From Chelydra serpentina (taxonomy: Eukaryota; Chordata; Testudines; Chelydridae): a stretch of 64,000 bases of DNA. Where the stretch lies: NCBI GenBank assembly GCA_037349315.1, contig JBAIAC010000030.1, positions 13,909,501 to 13,973,500 of the forward strand, given 5' to 3'. Positions 11,229 to 23,112 of the stretch are shown piece by piece. The notes beneath the pieces were generated by a model, which saw only the letters and a program-made list of their open reading frames with translations, did no database searches and was not told the origin of the DNA. Every line of letters begins with the position of its first letter. Within the stretch, counting starts at the first letter, position 1. The position numbers and the translations under genes are program-made.

Positions 11229-13574
11229 GGTTGATATTTGAACTGATGTCACAATGCCTAGAGATATGGATGCACTTTTTGGTTTTAGAAATCTAAATAG
11301 ATAATCTGCAGATTGTCCCAAGTTACCAACACACGGAGGCCATAATCCTGCCCCCTCTTGTCCCCACTGCAAGCACATAGGGCTTGAATGGCAGTGAAAA
11401 GGGTATAGTTCTGCTGTGTTTGGGGCAGGATGTGGAGAGTGTACATAAGGGGTTCTGCTCTCTACAGACTGTTCTGCAAAGGTCCTTTTTCCACAATAGC
11501 TCAGAGGAAGACAGTGGGCAGGGCAGTGTGGAGAAGAGGGGATTAGCCAATGAAGAGTGACAACATGTATCCACTGAGCAAAATCGCTGTGTAGGAAGAT
11601 GACCAGGGCAAGGAGCAAGTTTGCTGACACTTCCCATGCTGGGGGAGGATTCTGTCATCCTACCTCACAACCCCTGCAAAGAAGCCCGCTTCCTGTTTAA
11701 TGAGGTGAAATTTATTCCTGTGTCAACACACCATCTATTGTAAGGAACTATGGGATGCACAGGTATTGTGTTGGTCATTCCGCAGGTAGTTCTTGGTCAG
11801 CATGTGCTACTTCCTGCATTCCCTCCTCTCCTCTCTCTCTCTCTCTCTCCACAAATGAGATGAGTGGAAAGCAAGATGGGGAGAGGAATACCATGGAGAT
11901 TGCAAAACATGCTGGGGGAATGTACTTTTCTATGCATTTCTTGCTTGCTGGATGGTACATTCCTCTTTATCTGATGACAGTATTATATGCCAGGTTGTGC
12001 TGGTAGCCAGGCACCCAACCAAAGCAACAAATCCAGATGCCAATGAAACTTTCCATTGACTGAAGTGAGGTCAAGGATAGCAATAACTCACAATTCAGTC
12101 TCTTCTGAGGCCACAATGCAAGGCTTTGTACAATATTTTAAACCGGAAGTTACTCAAAAAAATCTTGTCAAAATATTATTTATAACTTTTACTACACATC
12201 TATACCAGTGACTTTTCATGACTTAGAAAGAAAATGGATTAGTTCCTTACTGGCATCTTATACTTTACCCTTGTTGGCAAATTACAGCAGTGGTCAATGG
12301 TTCAGCCCCAAATGGCCTTTCTTAAGTCAGGGTCCAGGGCCAGATTTTTATAACGTATTGAGTCCTTACCAAAGTTTAAGTAATATTGAGAGAAAAGAAA
12401 ATCTTAATATGGAATATCCGTAGTGCAGGGATTGAATTAATTTCTTAGATATAAGAGTGTGAAATAATTTTAAGCATTAATAAATATGAGGATTAATAAT
12501 TATTATAAACCTGTAATATTAAGAATATTTTAAAACACCCTAGCCGTTCTCTCTTCTGAGCTCCTCACTGAATCCTGCCCACCCCATATCTGTCTGATTT
12601 TTATGGTATGGTCACTGGGGCAGACACTGTTTGTAACTGCCATTTTAGTGCCTTATTCTGCCTCCATTACACACATTCAGTGGCACTTTATTTTGTAAGC
12701 AGTCCTGCTGAGATCAGTGAAACCTTACAGAATAATGTGCTACTCAGCGTAAGGAGGGCTGGGCAGAATTAGGCCCTTCAGAGATAAGACATCATAACTT
12801 GTTATTCCAAAAGCCAAAATTTCTGAGGAATGGTGGTTCTAGGTGGGACTGGTAGCACTGTGTATTATTAAGGTTGTTCAACCTTTCCCATTATAAAACC
12901 CTGTTTTCAGTTTCCCCAATGGGGCATTGAGGGGGCAGCCAGGATGGTCTCCGGGATCTCAGTTCAGGTGCCCAGACCTAGATCTTGCACAGCCTGCAGG
13001 AGCCCTGAGGTGCAATTGCAGGGAAAGACCTGCCCAGCCCAGGGCTGGAGCATGCTTTCAGTGCTGATGGAGTCTTCAGAGAATTTAGCTTCTAAAATCT
13101 AAGAAATCTCACTGAGCATGTACCAAATTGTGATGTTCAAGTCCCTGCTCAGAGCATGGGGGTGCTAACGCTTTTGAAAGAAAAGGTCAGCAGCATTCTT
13201 TAACCTGGGCAAAATAAGATACTTTCCTCTAGCCTCATTCTTGTAACAGTTGCACTCTTTTGGCTGAAACTTTCCCAAAATATCCAGCCTGAGGCAGACA
13301 CTTGATGGGCAAGACAGAACGGAGGAGGAAACTGCCTGCTTCAGATGTGGTCGAATTCAAACGTGTGCCTGATTTCTAATGTGGTCATTAATTGTGTGTT
13401 CCTCATTTTCTGCGAGCCTCACTTGGGATGCTGGGGACTTCAGAAGCAGAAGTGCTGAGCACTCACAGCTGCAAATGAAGTCAATGGGAGCTGTGCTTTG
13501 AACATATAACATGCTAAGTAGAGTGAAAAATCAGGTCCTAGGCATTGGAAATCGGGCACCCAATATTACTGGAT
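11229..13574. other. Unassigned intronic DNA
   Basis: It holds a CT microsatellite at about 11821..11850 and the palindromic element at 12651..12775. The part 12120-12540 is AT-rich. No gene is recognised. Confidence 0.45.
12651..12775. repeat. Palindromic (foldback) element, about 125 bp
   Basis: The left arm begins 'ccttattctgcctccattac' and the right arm ends 'gggctgggcagaattaggcc'; read in reverse complement they match over most of their length, with an inner pair 'ttattttgtaag' / 'cttacagaataa'. It is a MITE-like foldback repeat of old amniote type. Confidence 0.65.
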
Positions 13575-13715
13575 ACTTTTGAGCTTAATCTCTCTGTGCC
13601 TCAGTTCTCCATCTGTAAAATGGGGAGATACAAAATCCCTGTGAGGTGAGGGGGTGAGATGAAGCTCATTAACATTTGTGAAGCACTCAGCTACAATAGT
13701 GATGAACGCATTGAA
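13575..13715 (+). mobile_element. MIR SINE
   Basis: It contains the classic MIR core 'ctctgtgcctcagttctcc' followed by 'atctgtaaaatggggaga' and 'cattaacatttgtgaagcac'. The orientation is plus. It is a diverged ancient copy. Confidence 0.8.
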
Positions 13716-15296
13716 AAGACCATCAGGAAAGTTATAAATTCTGTCTTCAGAACAGGGTTTGAATAGTGTGCTGTAAATAAGGCCCAGGGCCGCCCATTGA
13801 ACAACAGGGAGAAAACAAAATATTGAATAGCTGCTCATTTAGTGAGCACCATTCATCCTGTGCAATGAATGAGTCAGGGGTCCTATGGGAAAAATAGTAT
13901 GAGATCATGTAATTAAAAACCACATTATAATGCATAAGCACAAGGGGGCCAAATCAAGTTTCACCAGCAGCCTTAATGTCGGCATTTCCTAATTTTGGAG
14001 TGCTTGACTTGCAACCTTCATAATGTTATTTTAACTTAGATATTTGGTGTGCAATTGCAATTAAAATAACTGAATAAATCTAGGGAAGTGACATAAATGT
14101 AGGGCAATAGCTGAATTCTTACTTTCTTAAGCTGTTACCAAGAAAATCATTGCTGTTCCCTACCCTTCAGTTTTGTAATATTTGTTGTCTGTTTCCATGT
14201 TGCAGTGGCAGTTTGCATTTTTCCTGCGGGCGGAGAGAATTCTGAAATCCAGTGGCTTTATCCAGGAGCTACTTTATTTGATGTGGCATGTAAGCAGCAG
14301 GGATTTCCTTGTCTCTAGTTGGAGAGCTGCATACCTTGCCTCTTCCATGCAAGTGGGATGAAATTAATCAATGTGGGTTTCTCTGGCAAGCAATGGAATT
14401 TTCAACTGCACGGTCAGGGGCCCAAAGATTCCCCAAAGGGCAAATAAAGGGAAGGGGAGAAAATGCATGAATGAACAGGTCATGCCAGCACATGAACACT
14501 AAACTTGAGAGTGTCTGAAAAGTTAGGTGCAGAGTGCAAATAAGCATGCATACCCAGTACTTCCATGGCAGGTATCCCATACTTTCACTGACCTTGGCAG
14601 CATTACGAGGATAATATTTTTGCAAGGATGAACTGCTCTTGAACAATGTCTCTAATGTTTCAGTGTCGGCACAAATATGCTTTCCTTTCAGATCAGGCAT
14701 GCGGTTCTTCTTTTTCCACCTCAATTTTTTTCTTCCCCTTGCACAAACATATTTAATGTGGCCAGTGAAAAGGAAATCCTAGTTTTCATTCAAGTTCAGG
14801 GACTTGCTTGATGGCTCAGAAGATAGCACAAATCGGTTCCTGGATTCTTTCTCCTAAATGGATCTTGGAGTGATGGTCATGTTCCATTCTATTCTGTTCT
14901 ATTCGGATGGTTCCACCTCTCTGCTGTGGAATCTGCAGCCTGATTTCATGCAACCTCTTAACTGATTAAGAGGAGACTGCTTGTTCTAAATCGCTAGCAT
15001 AAATTTTTAACCCTCCCACTCCCGCCCAACCCGACCCATATTGGTTTGGAAACCCATAGTAAACCATGCTAGCAACAACTGTTTATAAACAGTATGGTTA
15101 TACCTGTGGTAGGAATGGATAGTAAGATTTTTTTTTCTGTGTTTTTAAAGGCATTCAACAAATTCTAGCCTATCTAGAGTCTCTCAATGATGCCTGTCAC
15201 TATAGTATTCAAGCCTTCATGAAACACTGCAAATCCTTTCCTCCCCCAGTTATCTTCATCTAGGGGACAGTGCATTGTGCTCCATTCGCAAACCAT
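13716..15296. other. Unassigned intronic DNA
   Basis: No gene or clear repeat is recognised. A 118-codon minus-strand frame at 14368..14724 has no recognisable domain and is not supported. Confidence 0.45.
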
Positions 15297-15760
15297 AAGT
15301 AGGCTTAGAAGAATTCATTTAAAAAAAAATAATTTCGATGGATAGTATCAACATTTATTTTCATGCATTTTTAAATTTGTATCTATTTACATTTTCACAG
15401 TTGTGCAAAATTAGGAATGTTAAGCTTTTGTTGTTGTTTTTTAGATGTTTATGGATTTAAAATTTTCATAATTGTGGGCAATCCTGGGGAGTCAGACAAT
15501 TAGTTAATGGCAGTAGACATTGAGATTCAGAAAGTTACAGCTTTATAAATTGTTAAAACACAAATTGTCAACATATACAAAGTAAATCTCTTTAAATCAG
15601 CAAATCATACCCGTTTTTATTGTTCATTCATTAGTTCATTTGTAACAAGAGTCTAATTCAAAAGTCTAAATTACTAGATTTTGACTCCTATAAATTCTTA
15701 GCAGCATTTTTCTTACTATGCCTATCTATACATTTTGACTATCATTGATGGGGATATGTT
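15297..15760 (+). mobile_element. AT-rich MITE-like element, right end missing
   Basis: It begins with the terminus 'gtaggcttagaagaattcat' and shares the interior with the copy at 22258..22700: 'ttcacagttgtgcaaa', 'ggcagtagacattgag' and 'ttaaaacacaaattgtcaac'. The right terminus (CCTTCTAAGCCTA) is not found before 15760, so the copy is truncated or decayed. Confidence 0.65.
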
Positions 15761-16642
15761 GTTGTAGGTTTGCGTGTGTGTGTGTACAATTTCCTTCAGC
15801 TCGAGCTCCCTAATTCCATAAATTCGTGCAATGGCCTCTTATCACCAGTAAGGAAACCAGGATAATGAAGTACAGTGTAAACACACTACCCTCCCTCCCC
15901 CAAAACAAAACAAAACAAAAAAACAACCTATAATCTATAATCTGCGCTGAGTTGCTGACACAAAGGTGGCATAACTGATCATTGGAGGGTCATCCTCCCC
16001 AGCCATAGAGCAAACTTGGTGTCTCCTACCTCACTGTACTCCCTACTACTCGTATAAGTGCTGTTCTGGCAGCAAAGGGGGCATGCCCATGAGTCTGTTA
16101 CACCCGTGACTCTGTAACGCCCATGTCTCTGTTATATCCGACTGATCCTTGACTGCCAGCAGACATTGTAATTTAGAGCAGACTTCTGGCTGCTCTATCA
16201 TATGCGTGGGGGTAGCCTGGCACACAGCATGCCTGTTTTCATGAGCAGTGCTGTGCACACCACAGCCTCACATTTTCAAAGAAATGTATGGAATTTAGCC
16301 ACCCAACTCCTCACTAAAGTCAAACCTTATGTGTATGTGAAAATATAGATATACTGTCATAGTGAGATAACCCAGCATCTCTCCTTGCTCAGTGAAACTC
16401 AACTGTTTACATGAACAATGTAAACACGTAAGTGGGCACACTACACTTCAGGGAACATCAAATATTCTGAAACCGTTGAGGTGGTATGCAAATAGCCATG
16501 CCCCTTTGTGCAGTGATCCTGTTAGCATTGCCAAGCTATGTGGAGTCATGCTGGGTCAGCACTTGGGAGGCCTTCCAGGGATGTTTAGGGGCTGCAGGAG
16601 GTGTAAGGTTGGTGATTCACTAGGTGGCACCAGACATAAAAG
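15761..16642. other. Unassigned intronic DNA
   Basis: It starts just after a short GT microsatellite (about 15773..15785) and holds a CAAAA repeat near 15903..15925. A 13-bp tandem copy of 'ccagacataaaag' (16630..16642) abuts the direct repeat that starts at 16643. Confidence 0.45.
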
Positions 16643-16878
16643 CCAGACATAAAAGCCCCAAGGTAAAAGACAAACTCACTAGCTACTTTAACTACTACAA
16701 AATAGGGATAACCAAACCTTCATTCCCTACGCAAAGGGACTCCTCTGGAGTCTGAGGTGACCTTTCATATTTCTTTGGGGGAATTTTTCAATCCATCGGT
16801 CTTCGTGGCTCATACATTGTTGGGCGTTATTTAAGAAGACAGAAATTGTTTTCCTAGCCAAACTTAAGTGTGTATATC
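16643..16878 (+). repeat. Direct repeat copy 1 (236 bp, 99% identical to copy 2)
   Basis: It matches 18623..18858 over 236 bp with no gaps and only two mismatches (T/A at 16741 against 18721, and A/G in the 'gggcgtt-tt' segment). The flanks differ on both sides. Copy 1 is preceded by an extra 13-bp tandem copy of its own first bases. It codes for nothing recognisable. Confidence 0.95.
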
Positions 16879-18622
16879 CCTTAGAATCAGTAGTACCGCA
16901 TGGGGCATTCAGGTGTTGTCTTTCAAATGAGAAGCAAATCAAAGCTCCTGACCACTTGTGGTGAGTTAAACATTTCATAGCACAATTTACAGAGGTAGGG
17001 GTGTTAGTGCAGCCCGGAATTCTTGTCAGTTTCCCGGGGGTGGGGGGATAATTATAGTCTGTCTGCTGAAATTCCCTTGGTTGTTTTGCTCAGTGCTGTA
17101 CTCCACTGCGTAGCATTCATGTGTGCTGCTAAACAGTGGCTGCTTTTCAGTGATCCCTGTAAATGCCGTAGCACAAGAATGCACAGCATGTTGAGATGTT
17201 TGGGGATGAAAGGCACTATATAAGTGTAAGAGATTCATATTACAATATGAAACTAAACCAGGGAATGGCAGAAAAGAACGAAGGGAGATAAAATGAAGAA
17301 TAAGAATGTTAAGATCAGCTTAGAGAATGTATGGATGATCGCTGAGAGGGAAACCATTGTCAGTTTCCTGAGACAAATCAGCTTTCTTAAACACATGAAA
17401 GAGGTTCCTCGTAAAAATACACTCTCTTTTTAGCTCTCTCTAATATTGTTCAAGGTTTTTACGTATTTGGACACCAGCCACGGAGCCTTCTCAATCCATC
17501 ACACTGTTCAGTGAAGAGAGGAGCTTGGTACTGCATACATCTGTTAAAAAGGAAATCAACATACTTTCCGTTAAACAGTCCCCTTTAGCACAAGTTCCTC
17601 TTAGTTTCTTCTGAGTTTCCAAATGACTTTTAAATAGCTTTTCCACCGTTAATACCAATTTTACCCAGCATACCAGCGCCTTCACACCCACTCAGCTGGG
17701 GTTATCGCTCAGCAGGAAGTTGAAGCAGAGAGAGAACATAAATTAAGCTTATGTCAGTGTTCCGATTACAGAGAGAGACCTTGTTTTTCAAAAGCTGATA
17801 TGTTGGCCATAAAATTAGCATTGGTGTTAACTTGTTAAGATAGGTATCTGTTAAAGAGCAAAAAGTATATCAATTTCTTCAAAACTGGTGGAAGGGATTG
17901 ATTTAAAAAAAAAAAAATTTTATAGTGTGTTACTGGTTTGATTAATATAATTATTAGATTTGTTTTTCAATAGTTTTTAGTTTACTTAAAAAAAAAAGAT
18001 GGGGGGAGACAGAGGTTTAAAAAATAATTTGCCATCTTAAGACTGGGGGGTTTCATTAGTTAGGGGGTTTTTACTGTGTGTTTCAAAACCAGCAAGCAAG
18101 CAATAAAGGAATCTAGCAACCAGGGAGCAACTCACAGAATCTACTATTTTGTTAAAAGAATCATTAATAAAATGGCTAAGATGTTTAAAGCTTGAAGTGG
18201 CTACTGGATAGTGTGCACAGTAACTATTTTGCATAAGGAATTTTATTATATGCACAGTAGAAACTTATATTGCTTATATATATGCATTGGCATATTACTT
18301 TGTCCATTGTATCATTGTTTAGATCTGATGAAGGTTTAGTCTAGACTGATTCAGAAGGCATAGAGTGGTTTCACAGAACTCTTTTTAGTGTGAAGAAAAC
18401 GATTCACAAGATGTTTCCTTTAGTTTCCTGGAACTGGGATGTTTATTTTGTGCTGTGTACAACAGCAACAGTTCTGTAGAATTCATAACCTTAAACATTC
18501 AAATTACAACTTTTACTAAAATATTCTTTCAGCACGTATTACTCAGGATATAACCAGGACGACAACTAAATAAAAGTACTAGACAGAAAATAAGTTGGGT
18601 ATTTCTGTCAGTATCTCTAGAA
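16879..18622. other. Unassigned intronic DNA between the direct repeats
   Basis: About 1.74 kb without a gene. An L2/MIR-like tail ('ggggatgaaaggcactatat') lies at about 17200..17225. I see no polypurine tract, gag or pol trace, so it does not read as the inside of an LTR element. Confidence 0.5.
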
Positions 18623-18858
18623 CCAGACATAAAAGCCCCAAGGTAAAAGACAAACTCACTAGCTACTTTAACTACTACAAAATAGGGATAACCAAACCTT
18701 CATTCCCTACGCAAAGGGACACCTCTGGAGTCTGAGGTGACCTTTCATATTTCTTTGGGGGAATTTTTCAATCCATCGGTCTTCGTGGCTCATACATTGT
18801 TGGGCGTTGTTTAAGAAGACAGAAATTGTTTTCCTAGCCAAACTTAAGTGTGTATATC
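18623..18858 (+). repeat. Direct repeat copy 2 (236 bp, 99% identical to copy 1)
   Basis: The second copy of the repeat starts 1,980 bp downstream of copy 1. It starts with CCAGACATAAAAGCCCC and ends TGTGTATATC; outside these borders the similarity stops abruptly. It lacks the 13-bp tandem repeat at its left border. Confidence 0.95.
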
Positions 18859-19458
18859 AGATACGGTTATCAGGGAACTGCTAATTGTTTCACAAAGGCT
18901 ATAAAACATTAACCATGTTTGTGTCAACCAGGCTGGGGAAGGTATTCTATGCCAAGGCGGTTGGTGTCATGGCCTGCTATGGGGATACATGAAGGGAATG
19001 CAAATGTCAGTTGTCCATTCAGTAGCATCCCAACCAATCACACAGGGTCCATTCTTGAAGCTTTACTGAGGAACCCCCCCCCCCCCCCGCCCCGCCAAGG
19101 CATGGATTCAGTGACATATGTTATAAAGGGTGTGATTTATAGGAAGAGTAGCCACTTCTTTACTAGTCGCTTGGATTTTTGAACTAACAAAGATGTGCAA
19201 AAATATACCAGCTCTTCTCAAGTTCATTGACTCCATTAAATGCCCTAAATTCTAATTTGTAATCAAATGTATTCCTAAGGTATAGGATTTGTTTAAGAAT
19301 CAGATAGATAGATAACCATTAGATGAAAAGGTTAAAAAAAGCCAAATAAACATTGCTTACTCAGAATATGGATACCCAATTACAGGTCACATCCCATACA
19401 TTCTCATCACAGTTAATGCATAGATGGGAGAGGTACTGAGTGTTCTATTCTTTTAAAG
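18859..19458. other. Unassigned intronic DNA
   Basis: It contains a C homopolymer near 19074 and a GATA-type run near 19303. No gene or repeat family is recognised. Confidence 0.45.
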
Positions 19459-19853
19459 CTGTGGTTCTCAACCAGGGGTATGCAGAGGTCTTCCAGGAGG
19501 TACATCAGCTCATCTAGATATTTGCCTAGTTTGCAATAGGCTACATAAAAATCACTAGATAAGTCAGTACAAACTAAAATTTCATACAGACAATGATTTG
19601 TTTACACTGCTCTATATACTATACACTGAAATGTAAGTAAATATTTATATTCCAATTGATTTGTTTTATAATTATATGGTAAAAATGAGAAAGCAAGCCA
19701 TTTTTCAGTAATAGTGTGCTGTGACACTTTTTTGTGTTTTGTTTGCTGATTTTGTAAGCAAGTAGTTTTTAAGTGAGGTGACACTTGGGGGTACACAACA
19801 CAAATCAGACTCCTGAAAGAGGTATAGTAGTCTGAAAAGGCTGGGCACCACTG
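19459..19853. mobile_element. hAT (Charlie-like) non-autonomous element
   Basis: The left end CTGTGGTTCTCAACC and the right end GGGCACCACTG form an imperfect terminal inverted repeat of the CAGTGGTTCTCAACC kind known from Charlie-type hAT elements. Near-matching 8-bp flanks are TTTTAAAG and ATTTAAAA. The 395-bp AT-rich body has no transposase. Confidence 0.75.
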
Positions 19854-20122
19854 ATTTAAAATGTGCTTGCCAGATATGGACAAACTGGGCTTGATCCAAA
19901 GCCCTTTGAAATCAAAGGAAGTCTTTCTATGGTCTTCCGTGGGCTTGGCATCAGGCTTAATATTTGTAACTAACAATTTATTCAGCTGGTACACCCCCTT
20001 TTCCTGTTCACAAATAGTTGGCAAGCACATTTTTTTTGTTCATGATTCAAAATGGTTTGAATATTTCATATGAACAAATTTTCACCTTCTTTTATCTGCA
20101 ATAATCACTTTGACAGTCTCTA

Positions 20123-20365
20123 CGCAAAAGAATAAATGGACATAAATCTGACATCAGGAATCATAACATTCAAAAACCAGTAGGAGAACACTTCAACCTC
20201 CCTAATCACTCAGTGACAGACTTGAGGGTAGCAGTGTTGCGACAGATTAACTCCAAAAACAGACTTCAAAGAGAAACTGTTGAACTCGAATTGATATGCA
20301 AACTAGATTGCATTACCTCAGGATTAAATAAGGACTTGGAATGGCTCGGCCATTACGTTAATTGA
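20123..20365 (+). pseudogene. Penelope-like ORF C-terminal fragment
   Basis: Eighty codons are open up to TGA at 20363..20365. The frame begins RKRINGHKSDIRNHNIQKPV and goes on with a GEHFNLPNHSVTDLRV segment, the kind of GHxxDI...P..HF sequence found in the C-terminal GIY-YIG endonuclease part of Penelope-like retroelements. There is no start codon and no reverse-transcriptase domain upstream, so it is a dead fragment. The family call rests on memory of the motif. Confidence 0.6.
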
Positions 20366-20645
20366 ATCTATTTCCCTTAAGTTAACGATCCTCATTCACA
20401 CCTGTGTGACCATCTTGTTTATCACTTCAAAGGTTTTTCTTCCCCTGCTGTTATGGTTCCTCTCAATTAATTAGCCTCTTAAGGTTGGTCTATGCACCTC
20501 CACCTTATCATGTTTCTCTGACTGTATAAATATCTGTCTACTGTATGTTTCATTCCATGCATCCGATGAAGTGGGTACTAACCCACGAAAGCTTATGCTG
20601 AAATAAATTTGTTAGTCTCTAAGGTGCTACAAGTTTTTCTTTCTT
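20123..20645 (+). mobile_element. Penelope-like element, 3' remnant
   Basis: A short open coding tail (20123..20365) is followed by about 280 bp of non-coding sequence. This ends in the block 'cccacgaaagcttatgctg', 'aaataaatttgttagtctct', 'aaggtgctacaag', which I recall as a very common terminal block in reptile genomes. The coding tail resembles the GIY-YIG endonuclease end of Penelope-like elements. The 5' part is missing. Confidence 0.65.
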
Positions 20646-22124
20646 ATTTTCGTTTTGACTATACAGTATCTACAATTCATTATTTGAGCTATGTGATTGG
20701 TCACCTAAGTCACATGGTAATATTTACGGTCATCCAATCAGGGAACAGAAGTTTTATAGAGTGGAGGAGGGCTGGAATAACTCAGAGGGATTTCTAGCAC
20801 TGCCATTGACCGATATACTTGTCTGTCCATGTCCCCAGCCAGTGTAGACAGGCGGGCTTCATTAAGTTGAGAGATACATGCTACCACACAATTGCTGGAT
20901 CCCAGACGCTACACTCCCCTGCCACACCATTTGGCTGTAATCCTGACACAGGGCTGGATTACCAGATGCCTTCCTGCCAGTGAAGTGCTACCACACTCTC
21001 AACCCCACTGATGTTTCTGGTGGTGGTGGCAGCTGTACAGCGCCCACAGCACGTCATTTGCTTCACTGCTGCACATTACAAAAAAGTGGGGAGGGGTTAG
21101 TCATTCCTCCTGCTGTTCATCCAAAGCCTTTCTCCAAAATCAACAGAGAGATTTTTAAGATGGCTACATAAACATTTCTGCTGCAAATGCTCGTGCAAAC
21201 ATATTCATGCAGCTGTTTGTGGGATTCGACTTTCCACAGAAATTTCCCTGGGGAAAACTTCACCACATCTGTTCACAGAAAACAAATAAAAAGGACCCCC
21301 TATGCCATTGCAGCGAATGAAATTGTGGGAATTTTCTGAAGTACTCTCCTAACCTTTTTTTTTTTTTTTTTTTTGCATTATCAGCCTAGGTCTAATGTTT
21401 GGAACATTTCATCTTTAGTGTAGTGCTTCTCTGATGCATGGAGTCTACCCATGTAGTCTAACACTGTGAAAGCTGAGGGGTTGGGGGGAGGAAAGGAAGG
21501 TATACAAAGCATTGTCTGAATCTGAATACATGAGATGATTAAACAGCCGAAGATTATTTTTGTTTGTTTTAAAAGAGACAGTTGACAAGCAGAGAAAATG
21601 AAATTGGCAGGACTTGAAACCAGTTTGAAGTAATTTCATTGCCACAAATAATCTTGATTATATTTGTATTTTTAATTAATTAGTGTAGTCTGCACCAAAG
21701 CAACACCCACTCAAATGGGGTTGGTTGTAAATCTGTCAAGAGTTATAAAATCCCACATACAAGGGGGGAAATAACTCAGATGTAAAAATGTGCTCCAGGC
21801 TGGAATGTACTATACACTGTCTGGATGTTTTAAAGTTATACAACTATGGAAAAGAATAAGAGTGCTTGAGTAGCAAAATGAAAATGATGGCAGTTTAAAA
21901 TAAAAAATGTTGCAAACCTCTCAACTATAGCGTGGTTTAATCGATTTTAGTATTTAGCATAAATAAAAATAATAAATGGGTGAAGAATTGAATTTTAGAA
22001 AACGTGTGCTTTTATTACTAGTAAAGTAACTCCTTTACAAACCTTATTTTTAGGATTGGTATTATGCACCTATGCAGTACAGACATTGTGCTAATATATG
22101 CACTTGTTAAGACCGGAACCATTG
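20646..22124. other. Unassigned intronic DNA
   Basis: It contains a poly-T run at about 21355..21374. No gene or clear repeat is recognised. Confidence 0.45.
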
Positions 22125-22201
22125 CCCAGATCCTCAAAAGTATTTGGGTACCTAACTCCCTTAGGAAATGAAAGGGAACTAGCACTTTTGAGCAACTTGG
22201 T
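22125..22201. repeat. Short palindromic (foldback) element
   Basis: The left arm 'cagatcctcaaaagtatttg' and the right arm 'ctagcacttttgagcaactt' are imperfect inverted repeats around 'cctaactccctt'/'aaagggaact'. It belongs to the same general class as 9822, 12651 and 36588. Confidence 0.6.
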
Positions 22202-22257
22202 CCACGTCTTTGTTTTTAATCTATGTAAAGTGTATGCAAAATGATGGTGCAGTATAG

Positions 22258-22700
22258 ATAGGCTTGTCAGAATTCAATTTTTTTATAATTGTAATGAAGA
22301 ATATTTAGATGTTTATTTTTAAGCATTTTTTAATTTTTATCAATTTTAATTTTTCACAGTTGTGCAAATGATGGGTTTTAAGTGATTTCCCCCCTAATTT
22401 TATCAATTTAAATGGTCACAGTTGCAGGAAATTTTGGTTGGGGAGGGGTTAGACAATAATTATTGAATAGCAGTAGACACTGAGAATCAAAATCATAACG
22501 CTTTATAACCATTAAAACACAAGCTGTCAACATCACATGTCAAAATATGCAAATTAAATATCTTCCAGCAGAATTTTTCTTATTTTTCCTATGTTTGCCA
22601 ATTTTGATTATTATTGATGGAAATGGTTTGTCGTCAGTTTGTGTGTGTGTGATGAAATCAACATTTACCCATAAAACTGTAATCCTTCTAAGCCTACGTG
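22258..22700 (+). mobile_element. AT-rich MITE-like element, complete copy
   Basis: The left terminus TAGGCTTGTCAGAATTC and the right terminus CCTTCTAAGCCTA are imperfect inverted repeats. The flanks GTATAGAT and GTGTAGAT agree at 7 of 8 bases, which would fit an 8-bp target duplication. The interior matches 15297..15760 in the same sense and 33394..33785 in the opposite sense. No coding capacity. Confidence 0.75.
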
Positions 22701-23112
22701 TAGATGTTTAATATAAAAAGAGAATCTGTTGTGATCTGTTGGGCTCAATGTCTACTCCATGGATTTGGATTACAAGTAATTAGCAAGGAATTTTAAGACT
22801 ATCTAGTAGCACTTTGTGCTGTAGGGCATGGTGAGTTCTGCGGATTCAATTCTTCAAAGAATAAACATGTTTTCCTCCTTGTGCTGCACCTGTTGTTATT
22901 GTTCAGGCCTTATTATACTGGCCCATAAATCCCTGGCACTAGCCACTCTGAGTGATGCACCTCTCAATTCAGGAACATTCACTCATACACCAAAGTATTC
23001 CTTAGAACTGGTTGAGTTGGGACTGAATTTCTTCCTCTACCTTGATAATCACCACTGTCTATCTTGGTTTCAGGCTATCCAGAAGCAGCATTCCTATAGG
23101 AGGGTTTTCTCT

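Noticed and set aside
10474..11630. Long overlapping open frames (up to 355 codons) rich in Pro, Ala, Arg, Gly
   Set aside because: They lie across the GC-rich minisatellite in a hAT element and are open in several frames on both strands. The unit lengths of 49 and 37 bp are not multiples of three, so the openness reflects the lack of stop codons in GC-rich DNA.
16643..18858. The 236-bp direct repeats as LTRs of one retroelement
   Set aside because: Ends are not TG..CA, there is no primer site or polypurine tract, and the 1.74 kb between has no gag or pol trace.
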